From: JAILEN01 sp036723975
GTDB taxonomy: Bacteria; Bacillota; Clostridia; Lachnospirales; Lachnospiraceae
Length of the DNA stretch: 64,000 nt
Assembly: GCA_036723975.1 (NCBI GenBank)
Contig: DAIMGJ010000006.1
Coordinates: forward strand, 56,538 to 120,537
Reading direction: 5' to 3'
A program made the position numbers and the translations under genes. This document shows positions 36,435 to 43,869 of the stretch, piece after piece (position 1 is the stretch's first letter; every line of letters starts with the position of its first letter). The notes under the pieces are model-generated. The model was not told the DNA's origin. It searched no databases and saw nothing but the letters and a program-made list of their open reading frames with translations.

Positions 36435-36719
36435 ATGAATCAAGAAAAAAAAATAAAATATTTGCCTCTGCTTGTAACATTGATTGCAGCCGCACTAACT
36501 GCATTAATCAATTTAATTTTACAGGTAGAATTCGTGATATTCTTTAAACGTATATTCTTCAGTATAATCATTTTCTATGTATTGGGATCGATTGTACAAA
36601 TCGTTTTTAGGATAGCACTCGATAAAAAAGATGATGTGGGAATATTAGAATCCGAAGCCGAGGAATCTGAGCCTTCCGAAGAAGATGAAGACGAAGAAGA
36701 ATCGGAAGAAGATGAATAA
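36435..36719 (+). CDS. small membrane protein with acidic tail, between cheD and sigD
   Basis: 94 residues, not a family I can name. Two hydrophobic helices (about 9-28 and 35-58) are followed by a cytoplasmic-looking tail of which the last ~30 residues are almost all Glu, Asp and Ser. It lies 18 nt after cheD and 17 nt before sigD, in the same transcript, with no clear ribosome site. The location suggests a motility-linked role, but the function is unknown. Confidence 0.7.
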   Translation: MNQEKKIKYLPLLVTLIAAALTALINLILQVEFVIFFKRIFFSIIIFYVLGSIVQIVFRIALDKKDDVGILESEAEESEPSEEDEDEEESEEDE

Positions 36720-36736
36720 TTTCCGGGAGACCAGAT

Positions 36737-37507
36737 ATGAACGATGCTTTGCGACAAAAAATGTGGGATGAGTATCAGGCGAAACCAACGCCCGAATTAC
36801 GAGAAAAGATTATCGTTGAATATGCTCCGCTTGTAAAGATTGTTGCCGGTAAGATGAACATGTACCTGGGTAGCAATGTTGAATATGATGATTTGGTGGG
36901 ATATGGCGTTTTCGGACTGATTGACGCTATTGATAAGTATGATTTGACGAAGGATGTTAAATTTGAAACTTATGCCAGTTTACGAATCAAAGGAGCAATT
37001 TTAGATCAGATTCGTAAGATGGATTGGATTCCCAGAACCATCCGACAAAAACAAAAAAAGATTGACGAAGCAACCAAGAGTGTTGAGTCACGCACCGGTA
37101 AGGCTGCTTCCGAAGATGAAATAGCGGAAGAATTAGGCTTGTCATCCAAGGAATATTTGGACTGGCAATCTCAAATGAAGGTTACAAATCTGGTTTCTTT
37201 AAATGAATTTATGGAGGCCGGAAATGAGCCGGCCGTAGATTCAGCTACATCAAGTTCTCACTTTATTCAGCCTGAGGAGTCCATCTCAAAAGATGAATTG
37301 TCTAAGATGCTGACGGAAGCTTTGGAACTTTTAACAGAAAAAGAAAAGTCTGTTATTGTTTTCTATTATTACGAAGACTTAAACTTAAAAGAAATTGCAA
37401 ATGTAATGGAAGTCTCTGAGTCAAGAGTATCTCAATTACATACAAAAGCTTTACTTAAAATGAGGAAAAAACTAGGACCGTATATGAATATTCTTACGGA
37501 ATCCTAG
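36737..37507 (+). CDS. sigD: flagellar sigma factor sigma-D/FliA (sigma-28)
   Basis: 256 residues. Region 2 (EYAPLVKIVAGKMN, then YDDLVGYGVFGLIDAIDKYD and FETYASLRIKGAILDQIRKMDWIPR) and region 4 (LTEKEKSVIVFYYYEDLNLKEIANVMEVSESRVSQLHTKAL) are diagnostic. It directs late flagellar genes (flagellin, caps, receptors), which are outside the window. The anti-sigma factor FlgM is also not here. GGGAGA precedes ATG 36737. Position late in the fla/che operon matches B. subtilis, where distance from the promoter affects sigma-D level. Confidence 0.96.
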   Translation: MNDALRQKMWDEYQAKPTPELREKIIVEYAPLVKIVAGKMNMYLGSNVEYDDLVGYGVFGLIDAIDKYDLTKDVKFETYASLRIKGAILDQIRKMDWIPRTIRQKQKKIDEATKSVESRTGKAASEDEIAEELGLSSKEYLDWQSQMKVTNLVSLNEFMEAGNEPAVDSATSSSHFIQPEESISKDELSKMLTEALELLTEKEKSVIVFYYYEDLNLKEIANVMEVSESRVSQLHTKALLKMRKKLGPYMNILTES

Positions 37508-37517
37508 GGAGGGGACT

Positions 37518-39116
37518 ATGAAGCAGCAAAATGCTTACATACAAATTGAAATAGCAGATTCCGTTGCAATTTGTCACTATTATCCTCCTGTAGATGGTGG
37601 AATGCCATTGTCAATCAAAGAAGCGGAAGAATACCTTAGCGCGCATGAGATTACTGACTATGATAAGCATGGTTTTCGCCAGTTTATTACAGGAGAAAAG
37701 GAAAACACAATGGAGTTGGGGGTATGCTCTGATATTGAGTTTTCCGAGTCCATGACTACGAAAATTAGTCTGGATAAGATGAAAGTGACTGCACGGTTTA
37801 TGCCGGGGTCTTCCGGGGGTGGACGTTTAAATGCGAAAGATATTTTAAATGAACTCGCCGGTAAGGGGATTGTTTTTGGCGTTAACCAGGAAGCTATTAT
37901 GGATTTTGTCAACAATCCTTTGTATTTTACGGATTACGAATTAGCGACCGGAAAACAGCCTGACATTGGACACGATGCCAAAATCGAGTATTTCTTTAAT
38001 ACAAATCCTTCTTTAAAGCCAAAACATAATGAAGACGGATCTGTTAATTTTCATGAACTTAATACTATTTCCGAAGTAAAAGCCGGTGATTTATTGGCAA
38101 GATTGATTCCCGAGGATAAAGGTTCCAACGGAAAGGATGTGTTGGGAAGAGAAATTCCAACTCGTACCGTAAAATCCAAAAAACTTGCCTATGGTAAAAA
38201 TATTCGTGTCAACGAAGAAAAGACTGAGATTTATTCCGAAGTAACCGGGCATGTTTCCTTAGTCGGTGAGCAGGTATTTGTATCGGATGTTTATGAAGTA
38301 TTGGCTGATGTTGATACCTCTACCGGAAACATTGATTTTAACGGAAATGTTCATGTAAAAGGTTCTGTTCGGGGAGGATTTGAAATTCATGCAACCGGTG
38401 ATGTTGTCATTGAAGGTGTTGTAGAAGATGCGCTGATTGAATCTGATGGACAGGTTATCGTAAAATGCGGTATCCATGGTATGAATAAGGGAACCATTAC
38501 TGCAAAAAGTAATGTAATTATTCAGTTTATTGAGAATGCCAAGGTATTTTCCGGTGGATATATTGAAACCGGATCCATTCTATACAGTGATGTATCCGCC
38601 ACAGAAGATATTTTTGTTAACGACAAAAAAGGTTTTATTACCGGTGGTACAATTCGTGCAGGTGGTAAAGTGGAGTCCAAGATTATCGGTTCATCTATGG
38701 GAGCGATGACCAGGGTTGAAGTAGGTATGGCACCTGATAAAAAGGCTCAATATGCGGTTTTACAAAAAAGTATTTTGACTTTGAGCCAGAAGATCAACAA
38801 AATCAGCCCAATTGTAAAAACGTATCAGGATTACTTAAAGGGCGGAAAACAATTAGATAAAAAGAATTTGTTATACCTTAACAAATTAATGGTTGAACTT
38901 AGAGAAAGCAAAGAACGCTTGCAGGAAGATCGAATGAACTTCAATTCTTTGCATCAGGAGCTTTTAAACTCCAAGCATTCAAAGATTGTTGTGAGTCGCG
39001 ATATTTTCCCCGGCGTTAATATAACGATTTCCGATATTTCAATGACCACGAAAGATAAACGTTCTTATTGTATATTTGAAAAGAAAAACGGGGAAATCGT
39101 CATTTCAAATTTGTAG
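37518..39116 (+). CDS. FapA/DUF342 polymerising protein
   Basis: 532 residues of the DUF342/FapA (flagellar assembly protein A) family. The N-terminal FapA domain (~1-200) is followed by a right-handed beta-helix-like stretch (repeated G-x-(V/I)-x-(V/I) turns at ~265-390) and a C-terminal coiled coil (~410-480). FapA in Vibrio links sugar signalling to flagellar assembly; related proteins occur at sigD loci in Firmicutes. It starts 10 nt after sigD with a strong GGGAGGGG. The role here is inferred from family and position. Confidence 0.85.
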   Translation: MKQQNAYIQIEIADSVAICHYYPPVDGGMPLSIKEAEEYLSAHEITDYDKHGFRQFITGEKENTMELGVCSDIEFSESMTTKISLDKMKVTARFMPGSSGGGRLNAKDILNELAGKGIVFGVNQEAIMDFVNNPLYFTDYELATGKQPDIGHDAKIEYFFNTNPSLKPKHNEDGSVNFHELNTISEVKAGDLLARLIPEDKGSNGKDVLGREIPTRTVKSKKLAYGKNIRVNEEKTEIYSEVTGHVSLVGEQVFVSDVYEVLADVDTSTGNIDFNGNVHVKGSVRGGFEIHATGDVVIEGVVEDALIESDGQVIVKCGIHGMNKGTITAKSNVIIQFIENAKVFSGGYIETGSILYSDVSATEDIFVNDKKGFITGGTIRAGGKVESKIIGSSMGAMTRVEVGMAPDKKAQYAVLQKSILTLSQKINKISPIVKTYQDYLKGGKQLDKKNLLYLNKLMVELRESKERLQEDRMNFNSLHQELLNSKHSKIVVSRDIFPGVNITISDISMTTKDKRSYCIFEKKNGEIVISNL

Positions 39117-39126
39117 GAGATATGGA

Positions 39127-39450
39127 ATGTCAATTCGACCAATTGATTTTAACGGTATGGTTCAAAACACTTCCGAGCTTAGTGTCACACATACGCAGGA
39201 AGAGCAAAAACCTGTGGTTCAGCAGGACTTTGTGACAGTTGAGATTAAGCAACAGGCTGATGAATCCACAACCACTGTTAAAGAGCAGGATAATGTTGCG
39301 GAGAACGATTCTGATGCTGAAGGAGGCGACGGTACCGGCTATCAGGGCAATCGCAATCGTAAAGGTGGCAAACCTTCGCACAAAGAAAAAATGTCAGATG
39401 GTTCTGTTCGTGTAAAAAGCGATCATCCGTCTTTTGATATGTCAGTATAG
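39127..39450 (+). CDS. hypothetical 107-residue protein of the post-sigD module
   Basis: No family recognised. The N terminus is MSIRPIDFNGMVQNTSEL; the remainder is hydrophilic, rich in Gln, Glu, Asp and Lys, with a Gly/Asn/Arg/Lys-rich segment near residue 75, so mostly disordered. No membrane helix or signal peptide. ATG 39127 lies 6 nt after AGGAGA, which overlaps the fapA stop. Similar small proteins are common after fapA in related genomes by my recollection, but I cannot verify this. Confidence 0.7.
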   Translation: MSIRPIDFNGMVQNTSELSVTHTQEEQKPVVQQDFVTVEIKQQADESTTTVKEQDNVAENDSDAEGGDGTGYQGNRNRKGGKPSHKEKMSDGSVRVKSDHPSFDMSV

Positions 39451-39458
39451 GAGTACTT

Positions 39459-40235
39459 ATGAGTACACTTCAAATTTGCTTATTTATTACAGGCCTAATA
39501 TTTTTTGGGGGCAGCTTTTTCATTACGGAAAAGCTGTCTTCTTCTGATACGGAAATGATTTCACGTTTATCCGAAAAGGAAGTAAAATCTTTGGTGGAAA
39601 AGGAATTATCCAAAGCATCAGAGCAAATGGATCAACTTCTTTCTGAAAAAAAAGAAGAAGCTGTTGAAAAAATTGAGATTCAAACCGACAAAGACACCAA
39701 CGAAAAAATCATGTCCATCGGGGAATACTCCGACACGATTTTAAAAGCCATGAATGAATCTCATGATGAAATCATGTTTATTTACCAAATTTTAAATGAG
39801 AAACAGGAAAATATTACGAATATGGTGTCTGAAATCGGAAAGCAGGAAAGCGCACTTCGTAATATGAAGGTATCCATTGAGGATAAATTAAAAGAATTGG
39901 AAGCTCGCGAGATTGAATTAAAGCAGCAGGAACAGAATGCTGAACTTCAGCCGAAACTGCATTTCGAAAACGATGTTATAAGTTTAAAAGAAGCATTTAT
40001 ACAAAAAATGGATGCTTCTGAAGAAAATACGAAAGAAACATCAGCTATTGAAGCTTTACAGGCTTCTAAAAAATCTTTTGAATCCGAAAATAATGCCGAT
40101 TCTTCTAAAGAAGTATTAAAGAAACAAATTGTGTCTATGCACCAGGAAGGTTTTTCTGAGGTTGAAATTGCCAAGAAATGCGGTGTCGGTATCGGAGAGA
40201 TTAAGTTGATTTTGGGGTTGTTTGATGAAGTTTAG
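39459..40235 (+). CDS. membrane-anchored coiled-coil protein with C-terminal HTH-like end (SwrB/DUF6115-like)
   Basis: 258 residues. One N-terminal membrane helix (about 4-24), long coiled coils (about 35-165), a linker, and a C-terminal helix-turn-helix-like stretch (EGFSEVEIAKKCGVGIGEIKLIL). This architecture, directly downstream of sigD, resembles B. subtilis SwrB, which activates the FliF/FliG stage of basal-body assembly, and DUF6115 proteins of clostridia. Homology is not certain. TAGGAG precedes ATG 39459. Its 3' end overlaps the next gene. Confidence 0.7.
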   Translation: MSTLQICLFITGLIFFGGSFFITEKLSSSDTEMISRLSEKEVKSLVEKELSKASEQMDQLLSEKKEEAVEKIEIQTDKDTNEKIMSIGEYSDTILKAMNESHDEIMFIYQILNEKQENITNMVSEIGKQESALRNMKVSIEDKLKELEAREIELKQQEQNAELQPKLHFENDVISLKEAFIQKMDASEENTKETSAIEALQASKKSFESENNADSSKEVLKKQIVSMHQEGFSEVEIAKKCGVGIGEIKLILGLFDEV

Positions 40236-40788
40236 CAGACGTTCAAAATATTTTTTAAGAGGTATGGGATTTGGAATCTTGGTTACGGTAATATTATTCT
40301 CCGTAGCCTTGGTTTTCTATGAGCCAATGAATTCTTCCGAAAAAGAACTTGATGAACCTGTTGCAGAAGAGACAATAGAGGAAGAAACCACTAAGGAAGA
40401 AACAGAAGAGGTCTCCGACGGATCAAAAGATGTTTCTGAAAAATCAGAAGAAACAGAAAAGACAGAAGGAACATCTGAAGAAACATCCGAAGAGACAGAT
40501 AATATTAAAACTGCAGATACAAACACAACCGGGACAGAGACTGCAGAGACAACAACTACAGATACAAATACTAATACCCCCAGCAATTCCGTTGCATTTA
40601 AGATCAGCGCCGGGGAAAGTTCTTACAAAGTCGCCGAAAATCTATATCGCGCCGGATTAATTGACAACCCCGGTGAATTTAATACCTATTTAGAACAAAA
40701 TGGATATGATAACACGATACACGTCGGTACGTTTAACATTCCGGAAGGCAGTACTTACGACCAAATAGCAAATACCATATCTAAGTAA
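40225..40788 (+). CDS. membrane-anchored YceG-like protein lacking the lytic transglycosylase core
   Basis: 187 residues. Short basic N terminus, one membrane helix (about 12-33), a 90-residue Glu/Ser/Thr-rich linker (about 40-130), then a ~60-residue domain (FKISAGESSYKVAENLYRAG... VGTFNIPEGSTYDQIANTI) like the LysM-like N-terminal subdomain of MltG/YceG. The catalytic transglycosylase part is absent, so it is probably a peptidoglycan-binding rather than cutting protein. ATG 40225 has GGGG 7 nt upstream and overlaps the previous gene. It is the last gene of the motility transcript. Confidence 0.75.
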   Translation: MKFSRRSKYFLRGMGFGILVTVILFSVALVFYEPMNSSEKELDEPVAEETIEEETTKEETEEVSDGSKDVSEKSEETEKTEGTSEETSEETDNIKTADTNTTGTETAETTTTDTNTNTPSNSVAFKISAGESSYKVAENLYRAGLIDNPGEFNTYLEQNGYDNTIHVGTFNIPEGSTYDQIANTISK

Positions 40789-40790
40789 TT

Positions 40791-40836
40791 TTACCGCCGT
40801 ATGCAGGGAGGCCTGCTTACAGCGGTAACTTTTCTT
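40791..40836 (+). terminator. intrinsic terminator ending the motility operon
   Basis: A long stem of about 17 bp with two mismatches (TTACCGC at 40791-40797 with GCGGTAA at 40822-40828; inner GCAGG/CCTGC at 40803-40807/40812-40816), GAGG loop, then T-rich sequence CTTTTCTTTG. Confidence 0.8.
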
Positions 40837-40873
40837 TGTTTTTCTTTATATTTTTCTTGCATCACAGGACTCT

Positions 40874-40900
40874 TTGTGATAAACTACCAAAGGCTTTAAT
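40874..40900 (+). promoter_or_regulatory. possible rpsB promoter
   Basis: -35 TTGTGA (40874-40879) and -10 TTTAAT (40895-40900) with a 15-nt spacer, rather short. An alternative uses TTGCAT at 40857. The ~90-nt leader up to rpsB has a small hairpin (40919-40923/40932-40936) and could be a site for S2 autoregulation, but I do not recognise a known leader. Confidence 0.3.
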
Positions 40901-40995
40901 AGTATACACATGTGGTTTGGCGCAAAATATGGTGCCTTTTCAGGTTTGATTTGCGAGAAAAAATCACATGGAAGAATAACCATGGAGGTATTAAA

Positions 40996-41745
40996 ATGAG
41001 TGTTATTTCAATGAAGCAGTTATTAGAAGCAGGTGTTCATTTCGGACATCAGACAAGAAGATGGAACCCTAAAATGGCTCCGTACATCTATACAGAGAGA
41101 AACGGAATCCATATTATCGATCTTCAGAAGTCTGTAGGATTGGTTGATGATGCTTACAATGCAATCTTCGACATTGTTTCTCAGGGAGGAACCATCCTTT
41201 TTGTCGGAACTAAGAAACAGGCTCAGGAAACAGTAGCACAGGAAGCAACTCGTTGTGGAATGTACTATGTAAACGAGAGATGGTTAGGTGGTATGCTTAC
41301 TAACTTCAAGACCATCCAGACAAGAATTGATCGTCTTAAGAAAATCGAAAAGATGGAAGAAGACGGAACTTTTGATGTTCTTCCTAAGAAGGAAGTAATT
41401 AACTTAAAGAAAGAGCAGGAAAAGCTTGAGAAAAACCTTGGCGGAATCAAGGAAATGAAAAAGTTACCGGATGCTATTTTCGTAGTTGATCCTAAGAAGG
41501 AATCTATTTGTATCCAGGAAGCTCAGTCTTTAGGTCTTACTATCCTTGGTATTGCAGATACAAACTGTGATCCGGATGAATTGGATTATATTATCCCCGG
41601 TAATGATGACGCTATCCGTGCCGTTAAGCTTATCGTAGCTAAGATGGCTGATGCTGTTATCGAAGCAAACCAGGGTGCTGAAGCTTTAGAAGTAGCTGCT
41701 GAAAGTGCTGCTGCAGACGAAGAAGTAGAAGCAACAGAAGAATAA
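40996..41745 (+). CDS. rpsB: 30S ribosomal protein S2
   Basis: 249 residues. The start MSVISMKQLLEAGVHFGHQTRRWNPKM and the blocks WLGGMLTNFKTIQTRI and IFVVDPKKESICIQEAQSLG are diagnostic. The C-terminal 25 residues are an Ala/Glu-rich acidic tail. ATG 40996 is 6 nt after GGAGGT; an in-frame upstream start at 40912 would add 28 non-conserved residues and is rejected. It starts the classical rpsB-tsf cluster. Confidence 0.97.
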   Translation: MSVISMKQLLEAGVHFGHQTRRWNPKMAPYIYTERNGIHIIDLQKSVGLVDDAYNAIFDIVSQGGTILFVGTKKQAQETVAQEATRCGMYYVNERWLGGMLTNFKTIQTRIDRLKKIEKMEEDGTFDVLPKKEVINLKKEQEKLEKNLGGIKEMKKLPDAIFVVDPKKESICIQEAQSLGLTILGIADTNCDPDELDYIIPGNDDAIRAVKLIVAKMADAVIEANQGAEALEVAAESAAADEEVEATEE

Positions 41746-41771
41746 TTCATATATTTAGGGAGGAAATAAAG

Positions 41772-42854
41772 ATGGCAATTACAGCTGCTATGGTAAAAGA
41801 ATTACGTGAGCTTACAGGCGCAGGAATGATGGACTGTAAGAAAGCGTTAAATGAAACAGATGGCAATATGGATGCTGCTGTTGAATATTTACAGAAGTCC
41901 GGTGCTGCTAAGGCAGTTAAGAAGGCTGGACGTATCGCTGCTGAAGGACTTTGCGACGTATGTGTTGACGGAAACAACGCAGCAATCGTTGAAGTTAACT
42001 CTGAAACAGATTTCGTTGCTAAAAATGACGAATTTAAGTCTTATGTACATGCAGTAGCAGTACAGGCTTTAAATACTTCATCTGACAATATAGAAAGCTT
42101 TATGGCTGAAGCATGGAATGAAGATAATTCCATGACCGTTCAGGAAGCTTTAACAGCAAAGATTGCAAAGATCGGTGAAAACTTAACTATCCGCCGTTTC
42201 AAGAAGGTAACAGGTGATGCTGTTGTTTCTTATGTACACGGTGGTGGTAAGATTGGTGTTTTGGTTGCAGCTAAAAACGCTTCTGATGATGCTTCAAAAG
42301 AAGCACTTGCAAACATTGCAATGCAGATTGCAGCTATGAACCCACAGTATATTTCTGAAGCTGATATTTCAGATGCTGAAAAAGAAAAGATTGGTGAAAT
42401 CGTTCGTCAGAACGCTTTAAGCGATCCTTTCTCACTTCCTAAGCCAATCCTTTCTGACTTACTTAATAAGGCAGTTGCAGGCGTATGGAGTGCTGAAGAT
42501 GTAGCAATCTATGAAGAGAAGAAGTCAAACATGAACTATCTTCCAAACTTCCTTTCTGATGAAGCAAAAGCAGCACTTGTTACAATCGCTCACGAGAACG
42601 AAGCAAGCATCTTCGAAAACAAGATTTTCACAAACCTTTTAACAGGACGTATCAACAAGCAGTACAAGGATATCTGCTTACTTGATCAGGTTTATGTTAA
42701 GGCAGAAGATGGAAAGCAGAGCGTTGGAAAATATCTCGAATCTGTAAACAAAGATCTTGTAATCACTGAAATGGTTCGTTTTGAAACCGGTGAAGGTCTT
42801 GAAAAGAAAGAAGAGAATTTCGCTGAAGAAGTTGCTAAACAGATGGGACAATAA
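41772..42854 (+). CDS. tsf: elongation factor Ts, enlarged form
   Basis: 360 residues; EF-Ts recycles EF-Tu from GDP. The N-terminal UBA-like domain (ELRELTGAGMMDCKKAL) and core (IVEVNSETDFVAKNDEFK with the TDFV motif; ANIAMQIAAMNPQYISEADI) are intact, and the C-terminal part (GRINKQYKDICLLDQVYVK) ends normally. Family members usually have about 280-310 residues. The excess lies between residues ~210 and ~285, where a helix-rich stretch sits between the core and the C-terminal module. The gene is otherwise ordinary and follows rpsB after 26 nt. Confidence 0.95.
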   Translation: MAITAAMVKELRELTGAGMMDCKKALNETDGNMDAAVEYLQKSGAAKAVKKAGRIAAEGLCDVCVDGNNAAIVEVNSETDFVAKNDEFKSYVHAVAVQALNTSSDNIESFMAEAWNEDNSMTVQEALTAKIAKIGENLTIRRFKKVTGDAVVSYVHGGGKIGVLVAAKNASDDASKEALANIAMQIAAMNPQYISEADISDAEKEKIGEIVRQNALSDPFSLPKPILSDLLNKAVAGVWSAEDVAIYEEKKSNMNYLPNFLSDEAKAALVTIAHENEASIFENKIFTNLLTGRINKQYKDICLLDQVYVKAEDGKQSVGKYLESVNKDLVITEMVRFETGEGLEKKEENFAEEVAKQMGQ

Positions 42855-42872
42855 AATTTATTATTTGCATCC

Positions 42873-42902
42873 AAGGGCACTATAGAAATATAGTGCCTTT
42901 TT
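42873..42902 (+). terminator. intrinsic terminator after tsf
   Basis: 9-bp perfect stem GGCACTATA/TATAGTGCC (42876-42884/42889-42897), GAAA tetraloop, T5 run. The next start is only 19 nt further, with no room for a promoter, so it may act as a leaky terminator that lowers expression of downstream genes relative to rpsB-tsf. Confidence 0.88.
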
Positions 42903-42921
42903 ACAAATAAAGGAGAGATAT

Positions 42922-43842
42922 ATGGATAATAACGCTACAGTTGACGTTGAACGTCAAAGAAGGCGAAGAAAACGTGTTAAGCGAATGAAATCCTTTATCG
43001 TTTGGTTTATAACTATTTGGATATTGGTTTCAATTACCGCAATCTCTGTTTTGACCTATAAAGTGATTTCGTTGCAAAAACAGTTAAATGATATTTCATC
43101 AAGATTAGACAGCGGCACAGTCACAGCTGCAAATCTTTCCGATGGGGATTATGATGGCGTCGCTATTTCAAATTATGCTGCAACTGCAGAAGATAATTTA
43201 GCACAGGCAGGCGATACCCTTAAGGTTTACTTAACCTTTGATGACGGCCCGAGCGCCAATTCCGACCGAATTCTAGACGTGTTGGATGACTACAACGTAA
43301 AAGCAACTTTTTTTGTGAATGGGCGAGAGGATGAACATTCTCTTGCCGTTTATAAAAGAATTACAGACGAAGGACATACCATTGCAATGCACTCCTATAG
43401 TCATAATTACTCGGAATTATATTCGTCTTTGGACGCCTTCACTGCAGATTATCAAAAAATCCATGATTTGATTTTAAATACTACCGGTGTTGACTGCAAA
43501 TTATACCGTTTTCCCGGTGGTAGCAGCAATCAAATCAGCAATGTAAATATGGCAGAATACATTCAGTTTTTGAATGAAAACGGCATTCAATATTTGGATT
43601 GGAATGTAGCCAGCGGAGATGCCACCACAAAGGCATACACATCCGATGATTTGGTTGAAAACGTAATGAAGGATGTGGTAAAATATAAGACGTCGGTTGT
43701 GCTGTTACACGATGCGGACAATAAGAATGCAACCGTGGAAGCTTTACCGAAATTAATCGAACAATTGCAGGGGGTCGGAGCCTTAATTCTTCCTGTCAGT
43801 GAAGATACGGATATGATTCAGCATGTTTCGATTTCCAACTAA
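42922..43842 (+). CDS. membrane-anchored polysaccharide (peptidoglycan) deacetylase, NodB type
   Basis: 306 residues. Very basic N terminus (QRRRRKRVKR), one membrane helix (about 25-47), a short coiled coil, then a NodB domain (from ~95). Metal and catalytic motifs are present: TFDDGPS, the MHSYSH zinc-binding pair, RFPGG, DWN and LLHDAD. It should act outside the membrane, removing acetyl groups from peptidoglycan or another amino-sugar polymer. AAGGAGA precedes ATG 42922. The bactofilin gene follows after 27 nt. The exact substrate is not determined by sequence. Confidence 0.9.
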   Translation: MDNNATVDVERQRRRRKRVKRMKSFIVWFITIWILVSITAISVLTYKVISLQKQLNDISSRLDSGTVTAANLSDGDYDGVAISNYAATAEDNLAQAGDTLKVYLTFDDGPSANSDRILDVLDDYNVKATFFVNGREDEHSLAVYKRITDEGHTIAMHSYSHNYSELYSSLDAFTADYQKIHDLILNTTGVDCKLYRFPGGSSNQISNVNMAEYIQFLNENGIQYLDWNVASGDATTKAYTSDDLVENVMKDVVKYKTSVVLLHDADNKNATVEALPKLIEQLQGVGALILPVSEDTDMIQHVSISN

Positions 43843-43869
43843 TAAAAATACTTATGGAGGTATAAATAA

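Noticed and set aside
40225..40788. Calling the last motility-operon gene a full MltG lytic transglycosylase
   Set aside because: Only the small LysM-like subdomain is present; the catalytic region with its glutamate is missing at 187 residues.
40912..40995. Longer rpsB reading from 40912
   Set aside because: The extra 28 residues are unlike S2, and a strong ribosome site lies directly before ATG 40996.
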